Positions 42,098-51,447 of a DNA stretch of 64,000 nt are shown here, in pieces. The stretch is taken from NCBI RefSeq assembly GCF_900115555.1, contig NZ_FOWX01000009.1:114848-178847 (forward strand), given 5' to 3'. Both the position numbers and the translations under genes were made by a program. This DNA comes from Pseudomonas borbori (GTDB taxonomy: Bacteria > Pseudomonadota > Gammaproteobacteria > Pseudomonadales > Pseudomonadaceae). The stretch's first letter is position 1. Every line of letters begins with the position of its first letter. The notes beneath the pieces were generated by a model. It did not search any database, had not been told where the DNA came from, and was given only the letters and a program-made list of their open reading frames with translations.

Positions 42098-43816
42098 CTA
42101 ATCTTTGCGGGGCGATCCGGCATGCGTGCTGCGCTCCTGTTGGCCCGGCGTAACCACCGCGCTGGTGCCGACGCCGCGGGGGTCGCTGGCGGCCTCGACC
42201 CGGTTGTCCGACTTGTCCCAGAACAGCACCTGCTGGTTGCCGTAACTGCGCTGCAGGGCTTTGAGTCGATGGCCGCGGGCTTGCAAGGCAGCGATTTGCG
42301 CCGGGCTGAAGGTGTCCGGTTCGTGTTCGATCAGGTCCGGGCGGTATTGGTGGTGATAGCGGGCGACGCTCGGCCAGCGGGCAATCGGTTGACCATCGAG
42401 GTATTCGAGCATCGCCAGCAGCACCATGCTCGGGATGCGGCTGCCGCCGGGTGTGCCGAAGCTGGCGAATTGCTCGGCACTTTCGATAAAGCTCGGACTC
42501 ATGCTCGACAACGGGCGCTTGCCGGCGGCGATGGCATTGGCCTGACTGCCGGCCAGGCCGTAGGCGTTGGCACCCCGGACATCGGCGGCGAAGTCGTCCA
42601 TCTCGTCGTTGAGCAGCACGCCGGTGCCGGGCACGGTGAAGGCGGCGCCGAACGGCAGGTTGATCGACAAGGTGGCGGCCACCGCATTGCCGTCGGCATC
42701 GAGCACCGAGAAGTGGGTGGTGTGATCGCCTTCGTGCCAGCCGCCGGCGGGTGGCAGGCTGGCACTGGGCGTGGCTTGGTCCGGGTCGATGCTGGCGGCC
42801 AGTTGCTTGATGTAGGCGGGTGCGAGCAGCTTGTTCAGCGGGTTGGCGACGAAGTCCGGGTCGCCGAGCAGGCCGCGGTCGCGGTAGGCGCGGCGCAGCG
42901 TTTCGACGACCAGGTGGGTGCGTTGCACCGGCCCGGCCTGGCGCCAGGGCAGTTGCTGCAAGATCAGCAGGCTCTGCGCCAGGGCCAGACCGCCAGCCGA
43001 GGGCGGCGGCGCGCCGATCAGCTCGCGACCCTCGGCCAGGGGCACGCGCACGGGTTGCCGTTCGACGATGCGGTACTCGGCCAGATCGCGCAGGGTCCAG
43101 ATGCCGCCGGCGGCACGCACGCCAGCGACCAGCTTGTCGGCGATCTCGCCGGCGTAGAAGCCGGCATGGCCACCGCGGGCCAGGTGTTCCAGGGTGTTGG
43201 CCAGTTCCGGCTGGCGCAGCAGGTCGAACTCTGCGGGGATTTCGCCGTCTTCATCGAGGAAAATTCGCGCGCTTTGCGGGTCGTCGCGCAGAGCGGCCAA
43301 ACGCCAGTTGGCCCGCTCGCGGTAGACCCGGTCGATGCCGACGCCGTCGCGGGCCAGGCGAATCGCCGGGGCCAGGGAGTCGCGCAGCGGCAACCGGCCG
43401 AAGCGTTCGGCCAGCAGCACCAGGGCGGCGGGCAGGCCGGGGATGGCGGCGGCCAGCGGCCCGTTCAGCGACAGCGGCGGCTGTACCTCGCCGTCGCGCC
43501 GGTAGAGGTCGACGTGAGCCGCCAGGGGCGCCCGCTCGCGGGCGTCGAGAAAGCGGTAGGTCGGTTGCTCGCCGGCCTCGCGCAGGAGGAAGAAACCGCC
43601 GCCGCCCAGGCCCGAGCTGTAAGGCTCGGCCACCGCCAGGGCGGCGCTGATGGCGACCGCCGCATCGAAGGCGTTGCCGCCCATGGCCAGGGTTTCCTGG
43701 CCGGCGACGGTGGCGGCGGGGTGGGCGCTGGCGATGGCGGCCTGGTTGGGCGCTGCGTGGGCCAGCAGGCTGCAGCCCAGCAGCAGGATGATGGGGAGGG
43801 CGAGTCTCTGCAACAT
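42098..43816 (-). CDS. Gamma-glutamyltransferase
   Basis: 572-aa periplasmic Ntn hydrolase acting on glutathione and gamma-glutamyl peptides. A signal peptide covers residues 1-21 (ending AHA). Autocleavage should occur before Thr366 in HTTHFSV, giving large and small subunits. GNAFDAAVA, GLGGGGFFLL, NDEMDDFA and the oxyanion-region GTPGGSRIPSM are typical. It is convergent with the Na/Pi gene (51-base gap). Confidence 0.93.
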   Translation of the reverse strand: MLQRLALPIILLLGCSLLAHAAPNQAAIASAHPAATVAGQETLAMGGNAFDAAVAISAALAVAEPYSSGLGGGGFFLLREAGEQPTYRFLDARERAPLAAHVDLYRRDGEVQPPLSLNGPLAAAIPGLPAALVLLAERFGRLPLRDSLAPAIRLARDGVGIDRVYRERANWRLAALRDDPQSARIFLDEDGEIPAEFDLLRQPELANTLEHLARGGHAGFYAGEIADKLVAGVRAAGGIWTLRDLAEYRIVERQPVRVPLAEGRELIGAPPPSAGGLALAQSLLILQQLPWRQAGPVQRTHLVVETLRRAYRDRGLLGDPDFVANPLNKLLAPAYIKQLAASIDPDQATPSASLPPAGGWHEGDHTTHFSVLDADGNAVAATLSINLPFGAAFTVPGTGVLLNDEMDDFAADVRGANAYGLAGSQANAIAAGKRPLSSMSPSFIESAEQFASFGTPGGSRIPSMVLLAMLEYLDGQPIARWPSVARYHHQYRPDLIEHEPDTFSPAQIAALQARGHRLKALQRSYGNQQVLFWDKSDNRVEAASDPRGVGTSAVVTPGQQERSTHAGSPRKD

Positions 43817-43891
43817 GGGGCGATCTGTACCGTGCTTCGGGGAAGCCGAAGCTTAGCAGCGATTGGCCGGTCGGTCCGTGAAAGGCGCCTT

Positions 43892-44146
<255 letters not shown>

Positions 44147-44254
44147 CTAAACGCTCCTGTCGCAGCCTTCGGCAACGACATTCTCAGACAACAATGGCAG
44201 ACAGCGATGGGCGAATTGTGCCGGATTGTTGAGACGGGCGCCATGTGTGGGCGG

Positions 44255-44340
44255 CTGTAGGAGCAGGCCATGCCTGCGAACCGGCGCTGCTCGCGATACC
44301 GATCGCACGCATGGGCTAGGCGCCCCCGCGGCTCCCACAG
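44255..44340. repeat. REP-like inverted element between ferredoxin and coaD
   Basis: CTGTAGGAGC at 44255-44264 and its near complement GCTCCCACAG at 44331-44340 bound the element. Inside are AGGCCATGCCT, typical of Pseudomonas REP hairpins, and CATGGGCTAGGCGCCCCCGC (44310-44329), which recurs exactly at 33700-33719 downstream of ubiI. Confidence 0.7.
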
Positions 44341-44347
44341 GGGGCGC

Positions 44348-44890
<543 letters not shown>

Positions 44891-44938
44891 TCAGGCGTTG
44901 CAACGGCGGGCTTTCCGGCGCCCGTCAAGGCGCCGCTA

Positions 44939-46534
44939 TCAGGCGTTCTTGAGGCGTTCGGCCAGCTTGGTAGCCAGCTTCGCGGTCAGGCCGTAGATCG
45001 ACAATTGCGGGTTGGCACCGATGCTGGTGGGGAACAGCGAGCCGTCGTGAATCGACAGGTTCTCCAGCTGGTGGTGGCGGCCGAGGCTGTCGCAGACCGC
45101 CTGGCGCGGGTCTTCGCCCATGGCGCAGCCGCCCATCACGTGGGCGCTGCCCAGGCGGGTGCGATAGATTTCCAGGCCGAGGCCGTCGATCAGGCGCCTG
45201 GCCTCGCCCAGGGTTTTCACGTAACCGGCGTCGGCATGCAGCGGCAACACCGCCTTGGCCCCGGCGGCGAACTGGATCTCGGCCATGCTGTGGAAGGCCC
45301 GGCGCACACCGTCCCAGGTGTAATCGGTCATTTGGTAGTCGAGCACCGGACTGCCGTCGCCACGCAGTTCGACCTTGCCCTCGGCGCTGTGCGGGTGGAA
45401 GCCGTCGCGCAGCAGGGCCAGCATCACGTTGGTATGCGGCAGCTGCTCCATGCGCAGGGCGTTATCGATGCCGAAGCGGCCGAGCAGGGTGGCGGTCAGG
45501 GCCGGCTGCAGCGGCGGCACTTCCAGCTTGTAGGACAGGCGCCCGGTGGTGCCGTCGTCCCACTGGAAATGATCGGAGTAGATCGACTGCGGCGCGCCGT
45601 AGAAGGGGTTGATCACCTGCTCGAACTGCGCGGCGGAGAAGTTCACCAGGTGCAGGTAAGTGCGCTTGCCGCTGCGCCGGTGCGGATCGGGGGCGTTCGA
45701 GCGCAGCAGCAGGCCAGGGGTGTTGATGCCGCCGCCCGCCAATACATAGTGCTTGGCCTTGACCCGGATCTTGCGCCCGTTGGGCGCCACGCTGCGTTCG
45801 TCCATACCCAGGCATTCGATGCCGCTGACCCGCTCGCCGTCGATCAGCAGACGCTCGGCGCGTGCCAGATACAGCAGCTCGCCGCCTTTTTCCAGGGTCG
45901 CCGGAATGGTCGTGACCAGCATCGACTGCTTGGCGTTGGTCGGGCAGCCCAGGCCGCAATAGCCGAGGTTCCAGCAGCCGCGCACGTTGCGCGGGATCAC
46001 CTTGGAGCTGTAGCCGAGCTTGTCGCAGCCGCTGCGGATCACCTGGTTGTTGGCGTTGGGCGGCACGGCCCAGGGCGCGACGCCCAGGCGCTGCTCCATG
46101 CGCTCGAACCAGGGCGCCATGTCTTCGGGGCTGTGGCCGATGACGCCGTGCTCGCTGGCCCAGTGCTGCAGGGTCTGCTCGGGGGTACGGAAGCTCGAGG
46201 TCCAGTTGATCAGGGTGGTGCCGCCCACCGCGCGGCCCTGCATGATGGTGATGGCGCCGTCCTTGCTTATGCGGCCGATGCCTTCCTGATAGAGACTGGC
46301 GTAGGACTCGGCCTCGAGCATCTTGAAGTCGTCGCTGGTCTTCAGCGGGCCTTCCTCGATCAGCAGCACCTTGAAACCGGCGGCGCTGAGGATCTCCGCC
46401 GTGGTGCCGCCGCCCGCGCCGCTGCCGACGATGGCGACATCGGCTTGCAGGGTCAGGTCGTGGTCCAGGCGCGAGCCGTCATGGGTTTTCCAGCCGCGGG
46501 CCAGGCCTTGCTTGAACATGTCGGGTACGGGCAT
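44939..46534 (-). CDS. GMC-family FAD oxidoreductase
   Basis: 531-aa flavoprotein of the glucose-methanol-choline family. FAD-binding AIVGSGAGGGTTAEIL starts near residue 33. GRAVGGTTLINW follows, then a Cys-rich segment RGCWNLGYCGLGCPTNAKQS (in parts), and the C-terminal active site GSAHVMGGCAMGEDP with its His. ATG 46534 is the homology start; the open frame continues to 46813 through a dispersed repeat and is not real there. It is the last gene of an operon with a Tat lipoprotein and an aldehyde dehydrogenase; an alcohol substrate is likely. Confidence 0.88.
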   Translation of the reverse strand: MPVPDMFKQGLARGWKTHDGSRLDHDLTLQADVAIVGSGAGGGTTAEILSAAGFKVLLIEEGPLKTSDDFKMLEAESYASLYQEGIGRISKDGAITIMQGRAVGGTTLINWTSSFRTPEQTLQHWASEHGVIGHSPEDMAPWFERMEQRLGVAPWAVPPNANNQVIRSGCDKLGYSSKVIPRNVRGCWNLGYCGLGCPTNAKQSMLVTTIPATLEKGGELLYLARAERLLIDGERVSGIECLGMDERSVAPNGRKIRVKAKHYVLAGGGINTPGLLLRSNAPDPHRRSGKRTYLHLVNFSAAQFEQVINPFYGAPQSIYSDHFQWDDGTTGRLSYKLEVPPLQPALTATLLGRFGIDNALRMEQLPHTNVMLALLRDGFHPHSAEGKVELRGDGSPVLDYQMTDYTWDGVRRAFHSMAEIQFAAGAKAVLPLHADAGYVKTLGEARRLIDGLGLEIYRTRLGSAHVMGGCAMGEDPRQAVCDSLGRHHQLENLSIHDGSLFPTSIGANPQLSIYGLTAKLATKLAERLKNA

Positions 46535-46676
46535 TGCGGGCTCTCTTTCTTGTTCTGGCCGGCTTGGCGGCTGGGTAATGGGTAGCGCTGCACTTAACCC
46601 ATCGGTTCCTTGTAACGGTGTCCCCATGGCCTGTTGGGTTCGGCTATCGCCACTGAGGGTGGAATGGGCTGTGCCC

Positions 46677-46734
46677 GTAGGGTGCGCCGTGCGCACCAGA
46701 ATTACCCTCAGTCGGTGCGCGCGGCGCACCCTAC
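46677..46734. repeat. GTAGGGTGCGC palindromic repeat, copy 3
   Basis: GTAGGGTGCGCCGTGCGCACC, a 16-base centre, then GGTGCGCGCGGCGCACCCTAC (arms quoted separately). It lies between the GMC oxidoreductase start and the Tat lipoprotein stop. Arms match copy 2 base for base. Confidence 0.88.
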
Positions 46735-46773
46735 GCATGGCGGTCCTGGCACCGGCCGACGCGCAGCCAGCCG

Positions 46774-47319
46774 TCAGACCGTTGGTGGCCCGGGGTAACC
46801 GCAGTGGGCCCATGACTCCGCGCGGCCGTACCAGCTCATCATCACCAGTTGCAGCAGCGAGGCATGGCCCATCTGCAACAGGCCGATGGAGCTGTTCTGC
46901 CAGCGTTCGAGAAAGGCCCGCACATCGGCCGCCGAGGCGTGCTGCCAGCTGCTCCAGATGCCGGTCAACGGCCCGCGGGTGAGCGGCAGGGCCAGTACAT
47001 CGAACAGCTGTACGGTGAGCCCCCGCATTTCCGGCGAGACATGATTAAGGCTGTAGTCCAGGCTTTCCAGGGTGCCGTGAACCGCCCCGGCCATCTGCGC
47101 AGGCTGTACCGCGCCTGCGAGCATGACCGGGATCAATGCCCGCAGGAAGGGTAGGTCGGACTCGCGCAGCACGGCAAAGCCGGCTTTTGGGCTGCTGGCC
47201 GAGCAGCCGCTGAGGCTGGCGGCCAGCCCGGCGCCGGCGAGCAGGGCCGAGCCGAACAGGCCGACCTTGAGCAGGCCACGGCGTGACAGTTGTGACGAAT
47301 CAAGCGTGGTGTTGTGCAT
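46774..47319 (-). CDS. Tat-exported lipoprotein, gluconate-2-dehydrogenase-subunit-3-like
   Basis: 181-aa protein with a twin-arginine leader (SRRGLLKVG at about residues 12-20), a hydrophobic stretch and a lipobox-like LSGCS near residue 39. The mature part (ESDLPFLRALIPVMLAG...) resembles the small third subunit that pairs with GMC-type membrane dehydrogenases. Position between the dehydrogenase genes supports a partner role. Function beyond that is inferred. Confidence 0.72.
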   Translation of the reverse strand: MHNTTLDSSQLSRRGLLKVGLFGSALLAGAGLAASLSGCSASSPKAGFAVLRESDLPFLRALIPVMLAGAVQPAQMAGAVHGTLESLDYSLNHVSPEMRGLTVQLFDVLALPLTRGPLTGIWSSWQHASAADVRAFLERWQNSSIGLLQMGHASLLQLVMMSWYGRAESWAHCGYPGPPTV

Positions 47320-47346
47320 TTATCGTTATCACCAAGACAGGGATGT

Positions 47347-48789
47347 TTAGCGCACGAACAGCTTGTAGACCAGCTTGTGCAGGGTCTTGCCATAGGGCGG
47401 GTAGATCAGCTTGGCGGCGTTGAAGCGCTGCTTGATCAGCACGCCCTTGGCCTTGCTGAAGGTCAGGAAACCCTCGTGGCCGTGATAATGGCCCATGCCG
47501 GACGGGCCGATGCCGCCGAACGGCAGGTCGTCCTGGGCCACGTGCAGCAGAGTGTCGTTGAGGCACACACCGCCGGAGTGGGTTTCATCCAGCACGCGCT
47601 GCTGCTCGCGTTTGTCGTAACCGAAGTAGTACAGCGCCAGCGGCCGGGCGCGCCGGTTGATATAGGCGAAGGCATCTTCCAGCTTGTCGTAGGGCACGAT
47701 CGGCAGCAGCGGGCCGAAGATCTCATCCTGCATGACCGTCATCTCGTCCGCGACATTCAGCAGCACAGCGTGCGGCATGCGCCGACCCTGGGCCTCGGGG
47801 TACAGCGCGATGATGGTCGCGCCCTTGCTCTCGGCGTCCTGCAGGTAGCCGTTGAGGCGCTGCTGCTGGCGCTCGTTGATGATCGCGGTGTAGTCGGGGT
47901 TGTCCGCCAGTTGCGGGTAGAAGTTCAGCACGGCCTGGCGGTAGGCCTCGACGAAACCCTCCACGCGGTCTTTCGGCACCAGCACGTAGTCCGGCGCCAC
48001 GCAGGTCTGCCCGGCATTCATGGTCTTGCCGAAGGCGATGCGCTCGGCGGCATCGCTCAGCGGCACATCGGCGGAGACGATGGCCGGCGACTTGCCGCCC
48101 AATTCCAGGGTTACCGGGGTCAGGTTCTCGGCGGCGGCGCGCATCACCTGTTTGCCGATGCTGGTGGCGCCGGTGAACAGCAGGTGGTCGAACGGCAGCC
48201 TGGAGAAGGCCATGCCGACTTCCGCTTCGCCCAGCACCACGGCCACCAGATCCTCGGGGAACACCTTGGCCAGCAGCTCCTTGAGCAGCTGCGAGGTGGC
48301 CGGGGTGGATTCGCTCATCTTGATCATCACCCGGTTGCCGGCCGCCAGCGCGCCGACCAGCGGGCCGATGGCGAGGAACAGCGGGTAGTTCCACGGCACT
48401 ATGACCCCGACTACGCCCAGCGGCTGGTAGATCACCTTGGCCGAGGCGGGCATGAACTGCAGGCCGACGTTGCGCCGCGAGGGCTTCATCCACTGCTTCA
48501 GGCGTTTGGCCGCGTAATGGATGCCGTGCAGGCTGGGCATCAGTTCGGCGATCAGGGTTTCGTCGGCTGAGCGGTTGCTGAAGTCCCGGGAAATCGCCTG
48601 GATCAGCGCTTCGCGCTCGGCGCTCAGCAGCTCGCTCAGGACCTTGAGCCACTGCAGGCGTTGCTCAGCGGGCGGCATGGGGTTGGCCTGGAAGGCCGCG
48701 CGCTGCAGGGCGAAGCTGGTTTCCAGCTGGCTGATTTGGTCCTGGCCGTGTTGCAGGCTCTGCTCCAGGTGGGCGGTGTCGGCGGGCAT
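47347..48789 (-). CDS. Coniferyl-aldehyde-dehydrogenase-type ALDH
   Basis: 480-aa NAD(P)-dependent aldehyde dehydrogenase of the coniferyl/fatty aldehyde subgroup. Catalytic Cys263 is in NAGQTCVAPDY and general base Glu229 in LELGGKSPAIV. VIVPWNYPLFLAIGPLVGALAAGN (in parts) is the nucleotide-binding region. First gene of a minus-strand operon with the Tat lipoprotein and the GMC oxidoreductase, i.e. alcohol to aldehyde to acid. Divergent TetR gene upstream. Confidence 0.9.
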   Translation of the reverse strand: MPADTAHLEQSLQHGQDQISQLETSFALQRAAFQANPMPPAEQRLQWLKVLSELLSAEREALIQAISRDFSNRSADETLIAELMPSLHGIHYAAKRLKQWMKPSRRNVGLQFMPASAKVIYQPLGVVGVIVPWNYPLFLAIGPLVGALAAGNRVMIKMSESTPATSQLLKELLAKVFPEDLVAVVLGEAEVGMAFSRLPFDHLLFTGATSIGKQVMRAAAENLTPVTLELGGKSPAIVSADVPLSDAAERIAFGKTMNAGQTCVAPDYVLVPKDRVEGFVEAYRQAVLNFYPQLADNPDYTAIINERQQQRLNGYLQDAESKGATIIALYPEAQGRRMPHAVLLNVADEMTVMQDEIFGPLLPIVPYDKLEDAFAYINRRARPLALYYFGYDKREQQRVLDETHSGGVCLNDTLLHVAQDDLPFGGIGPSGMGHYHGHEGFLTFSKAKGVLIKQRFNAAKLIYPPYGKTLHKLVYKLFVR

Positions 48790-48864
48790 GGCGATTTCCT
48801 CGATGTTCCAGCGTTGCAGTCCTGCCCGTGCGGTGCGGGTGCTGCGAAAAGGTGTGCTGGATTT

Positions 48865-48882
48865 TTAGAGCAATTACTCTAA
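48865..48882. promoter_or_regulatory. Candidate TetR operator
   Basis: TTAGAGCAATTACTCTAA: outer 6-bp arms perfectly inverted, near-palindromic centre. It lies in the 202-base divergent region between the aldehyde dehydrogenase and TetR genes, 76 bases before the former's ATG, inside an AT-rich patch with TAATAT (48880-48885). Confidence 0.65.
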
Positions 48883-48991
48883 TATGTCAAATGAGATGAG
48901 GATTGAAGGCTTGGCGTGCGGCCATGCGGCTAGCGCCGCAGGCGCTTCAGCCTGTACCTTTGCCGGGCTTTTGAGTCGAGATCGAGCAGTC

Positions 48992-49651
48992 ATGGCCATT
49001 CCACCGAAAACCCGCGAGCGCATCATCCAGGCCAGCCTCGAGCTGTTCAACGCCCAGGGCGAGCGCAGCGTCACCACCAACCACATCGCCGCGCACCTGG
49101 GCATTTCGCCGGGCAACCTCTACTACCACTTCCGCAACAAGCAGGCGATCATCGCCGAGCTGTTCGGCCAGTACGAAGGCCATGTCGACGGCTTCCTGCG
49201 CCTGCCGCCCGAGCGGCCGCTGACCATAGACGACAAGACCTTCTACCTGGAGGCGCTGCTCGCGGCCATGTGGCACTACCGCTTCCTGCACCGAGACCTG
49301 GAGCACCTGCTCGACAGCGATGCCGAGCTGGCCGGGCGTTACCGGCTGTTCGCCCGGCGCTGCCTGCAGGGTGCGCAAGACATCTACCAGGGCTTCGTCG
49401 AGGCCGGCATCCTGTTGATGAACCCGGCGCAGATCGAGGCGCTGACGCTCAATGCCTGGATCATCATGACCTCCTGGGTGCGCTTCCTCTGTACGACCAG
49501 CGGCCAGCCCGGCGAGCTCAGCGAAGCGATGTTGCGCCGCGGCATCTACCAGGTGCTGGTGCTGGAGGGTGGCTATATCGCGCCGCCGGCGCGCGAGGCG
49601 GTGGAGGCCTTGTATTGGAAACTACATGTGCCGCTGGAGCAGGTGATCTGA
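48992..49651 (+). CDS. TetR-family transcriptional regulator
   Basis: 219-aa regulator. The N-terminal helix-turn-helix is clear (TRERIIQASLELFNAQGERSVTTNHIAAHLGISPGNLYYHF, quoted only to show the region, residues ~7-47 in full; key motif GISPGNLYYHF). The ligand domain begins with LFGQYEGHVDGFLRLP. ATG 48992 is preferred to in-frame 48884 because homology starts at MAIPPKTRERI. Divergent from the dehydrogenase operon it probably represses. Confidence 0.9.
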   Translation: MAIPPKTRERIIQASLELFNAQGERSVTTNHIAAHLGISPGNLYYHFRNKQAIIAELFGQYEGHVDGFLRLPPERPLTIDDKTFYLEALLAAMWHYRFLHRDLEHLLDSDAELAGRYRLFARRCLQGAQDIYQGFVEAGILLMNPAQIEALTLNAWIIMTSWVRFLCTTSGQPGELSEAMLRRGIYQVLVLEGGYIAPPAREAVEALYWKLHVPLEQVI

Positions 49652-49660
49652 AGCGTAATG

Positions 49661-49701
49661 GCCGAGTGGTGGAAACCGCGAAGCGTTTTCCACCACTCGG
49701 C
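49661..49701. other. Long hairpin after the TetR gene
   Basis: GCCGAGTGGTGGAAA and TTTCCACCACTCGGC form a perfect 15-bp stem around an 11-base loop, 10 bases past the TetR stop. No T-tract follows, so it resembles a dispersed palindromic repeat or an mRNA-stabilising hairpin more than a standard terminator. Confidence 0.7.
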
Positions 49702-49769
49702 AGCTGGATCGGGTAGGTGATGAGTCATTACACCCCCTGCTAATGGTGGGCAGCTGCGCGTTGTCCATC

Positions 49770-50774
49770 CTACGGATTGCCTGCGTCAGCCGGCGTCTGC
49801 GCTGCCAGCCACTGCGGAATCCGCCGTTCCAGGTAATAGCCGGGCTGGCGCAGCGAGCCGTCGATGAAGCCGACATGGCCGCCGTGGGTGTGCAGCTCGA
49901 ACTCGATGTGCGGTGACAGTTCGGCGGGTTCCGGCAGGCTGTGGCGGAACACGAAGGGGTCGTCGGCGGCCTGGATGATCAGGGTCGGGGTCGCGATGCG
50001 GCCGAGGAAATAGCGGCTGGAGGAGCGCTTGTAGTAGTCCTGGGCATCGCTGAAACCGTGCAGCGGCGCGGTGAAGCGGCCGTCGAAGTCCCAGAAGGTG
50101 CGCATGCCTTCCAGCGGTCCGAGGTTTTCCAGGGTGGCCAGGCGGTCGGCCATGCCTTTATGGGCGAACAGGCGCTGCTTGGTCTTCACGTAGGCGACCA
50201 TCTGGTTCATGAAATGCGCCTGATAGATCCGCGAGAAGCCCAGGCCGAGACGATCCGCGCTCTGGTCCAGGCGAAACGGTACCGACACCGCCGCGGCGCC
50301 CTGTATCTGGCTGTCGCCGCCGGTTTCGCCGAGGTACTTGAGCAGCACGTTGCCGCCCAGGGAATAGCCGACGACATACAGCGGGGTCAGCGGCCGTTGT
50401 GCGCGCAGGTGGCGCACCGTCTCGGCCAGGTCGTCGCTGGCGCCGGAGTGGTAGCCGCGCGCCAGCAGGTTGGGTTCGCCCGAGCAGCCGCGCCAGTTCA
50501 ACGCCACGCTGGCCCAGCCGCGTGTGGCCAGGGCCTGCTGCAGGCCGAGCACATAGTGCGAGTCGGACGAACCGGTCAGGCCGTGCAGCACCAGCACCAG
50601 GGACGCCTCGGCATCATGCGGGCCGTGCCAGTCGAGGTCGAGAAAGTCGCCGTCCGCAAGCCACAGGCGCTCGCGTCGGCGCTGCAGTTGCGGCGGCTTG
50701 CGGCACAGCGAAGTCCACAGGGTCTGCAGGTGCGGGCCGGGCAACCACCAGGCGGGTTTGAAGGGCGGGGTCAT
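49770..50774 (-). CDS. YheT-type alpha/beta hydrolase
   Basis: 334-aa hydrolase of the YheT/ABHD1-3 family. Nucleophile Ser138 in VGYSLGGNVLLKYL, acid in IIQAADDPFV, and His in HTHGGHVGF. The HLQTLW N-terminal segment is typical. ATG 50774 chosen over a TTG at 50792. Substrate is unknown, possibly lipid esters. It lies downstream of rsmD on the same strand (70-base gap). Confidence 0.87.
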   Translation of the reverse strand: MTPPFKPAWWLPGPHLQTLWTSLCRKPPQLQRRRERLWLADGDFLDLDWHGPHDAEASLVLVLHGLTGSSDSHYVLGLQQALATRGWASVALNWRGCSGEPNLLARGYHSGASDDLAETVRHLRAQRPLTPLYVVGYSLGGNVLLKYLGETGGDSQIQGAAAVSVPFRLDQSADRLGLGFSRIYQAHFMNQMVAYVKTKQRLFAHKGMADRLATLENLGPLEGMRTFWDFDGRFTAPLHGFSDAQDYYKRSSSRYFLGRIATPTLIIQAADDPFVFRHSLPEPAELSPHIEFELHTHGGHVGFIDGSLRQPGYYLERRIPQWLAAQTPADAGNP

Positions 50775-50844
50775 AGATGTATTCAAGACCAATCGCCGCC
50801 GTTTTCATCCACCCGGCTGGCCGGATGGATGAATGGGCGGTGCC

Positions 50845-51447
50845 TCAGCCGGTCTGCGCGCTGCGCTGCCACAGCGCGTAATACACCTGGCCGGCCTTCT
50901 GTTCGCGGTGCAGGCGCCAGTTGCCGGGCAGGCCGAGGCCTGAGGGCGGGTTTTCGCTTTCCGTGTAGACCCAGGCATCCGCGGCCAGCCAGCCGTGTTG
51001 CTCCAGCAGGTTGCAGGCCGGCAGGAGCAGATTCTGGCTGAACGGCGGGTCGAGAAACACCAGGTCGAACGGTGTGGCGGCCTGGCTCTGCAGGTAGACC
51101 AGAGCATCGCTTTGCAGCAACTGGCCGTTGTCGCAGTGCAGGGTCAGCAGGTGGCTGCGCAGGCTGGCGATGGCGCCGGGGTTGAGGTCCAGGGCCAGGG
51201 CGCTGCCGGCGCCGCGCGACAGCGCCTCGAGGAACAGCGCGCCGCTGCCGGCGAACAGGTCGAGTACCCTGGCGCCCTCGACGTAGGGCGCCAGCCAGTT
51301 GAACAGGGTCTCGCGCACGCGGTTGGGCGTGGGGCGCAGGCCGGCGGCCATGGGGAAGTTGAACTGGCGCGAACGCCATTGCCCGCCGATGATCCGCAGT
51401 TGGCCGTCGCCGCCGTGGGCCGTTGCCGCTTTGTTGGGCTTGCGCAT
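50845..51447 (-). CDS. rsmD: 16S rRNA (guanine966-N2)-methyltransferase
   Basis: 200-aa SAM-dependent enzyme methylating G966 of 16S rRNA. Motifs: LRIIGGQWRSR, RPTPNRVRETLFNWL, SAM-binding DLFAGSGALFLEALSRGA and catalytic FLDPPF. The ATG overlaps the stop of the upstream M16 peptidase gene by one base (TGATG), so the three genes are likely one operon. In Pseudomonas rsmD is also usual near ftsY and coaD. Confidence 0.94.
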   Translation of the reverse strand: MRKPNKAATAHGGDGQLRIIGGQWRSRQFNFPMAAGLRPTPNRVRETLFNWLAPYVEGARVLDLFAGSGALFLEALSRGAGSALALDLNPGAIASLRSHLLTLHCDNGQLLQSDALVYLQSQAATPFDLVFLDPPFSQNLLLPACNLLEQHGWLAADAWVYTESENPPSGLGLPGNWRLHREQKAGQVYYALWQRSAQTG

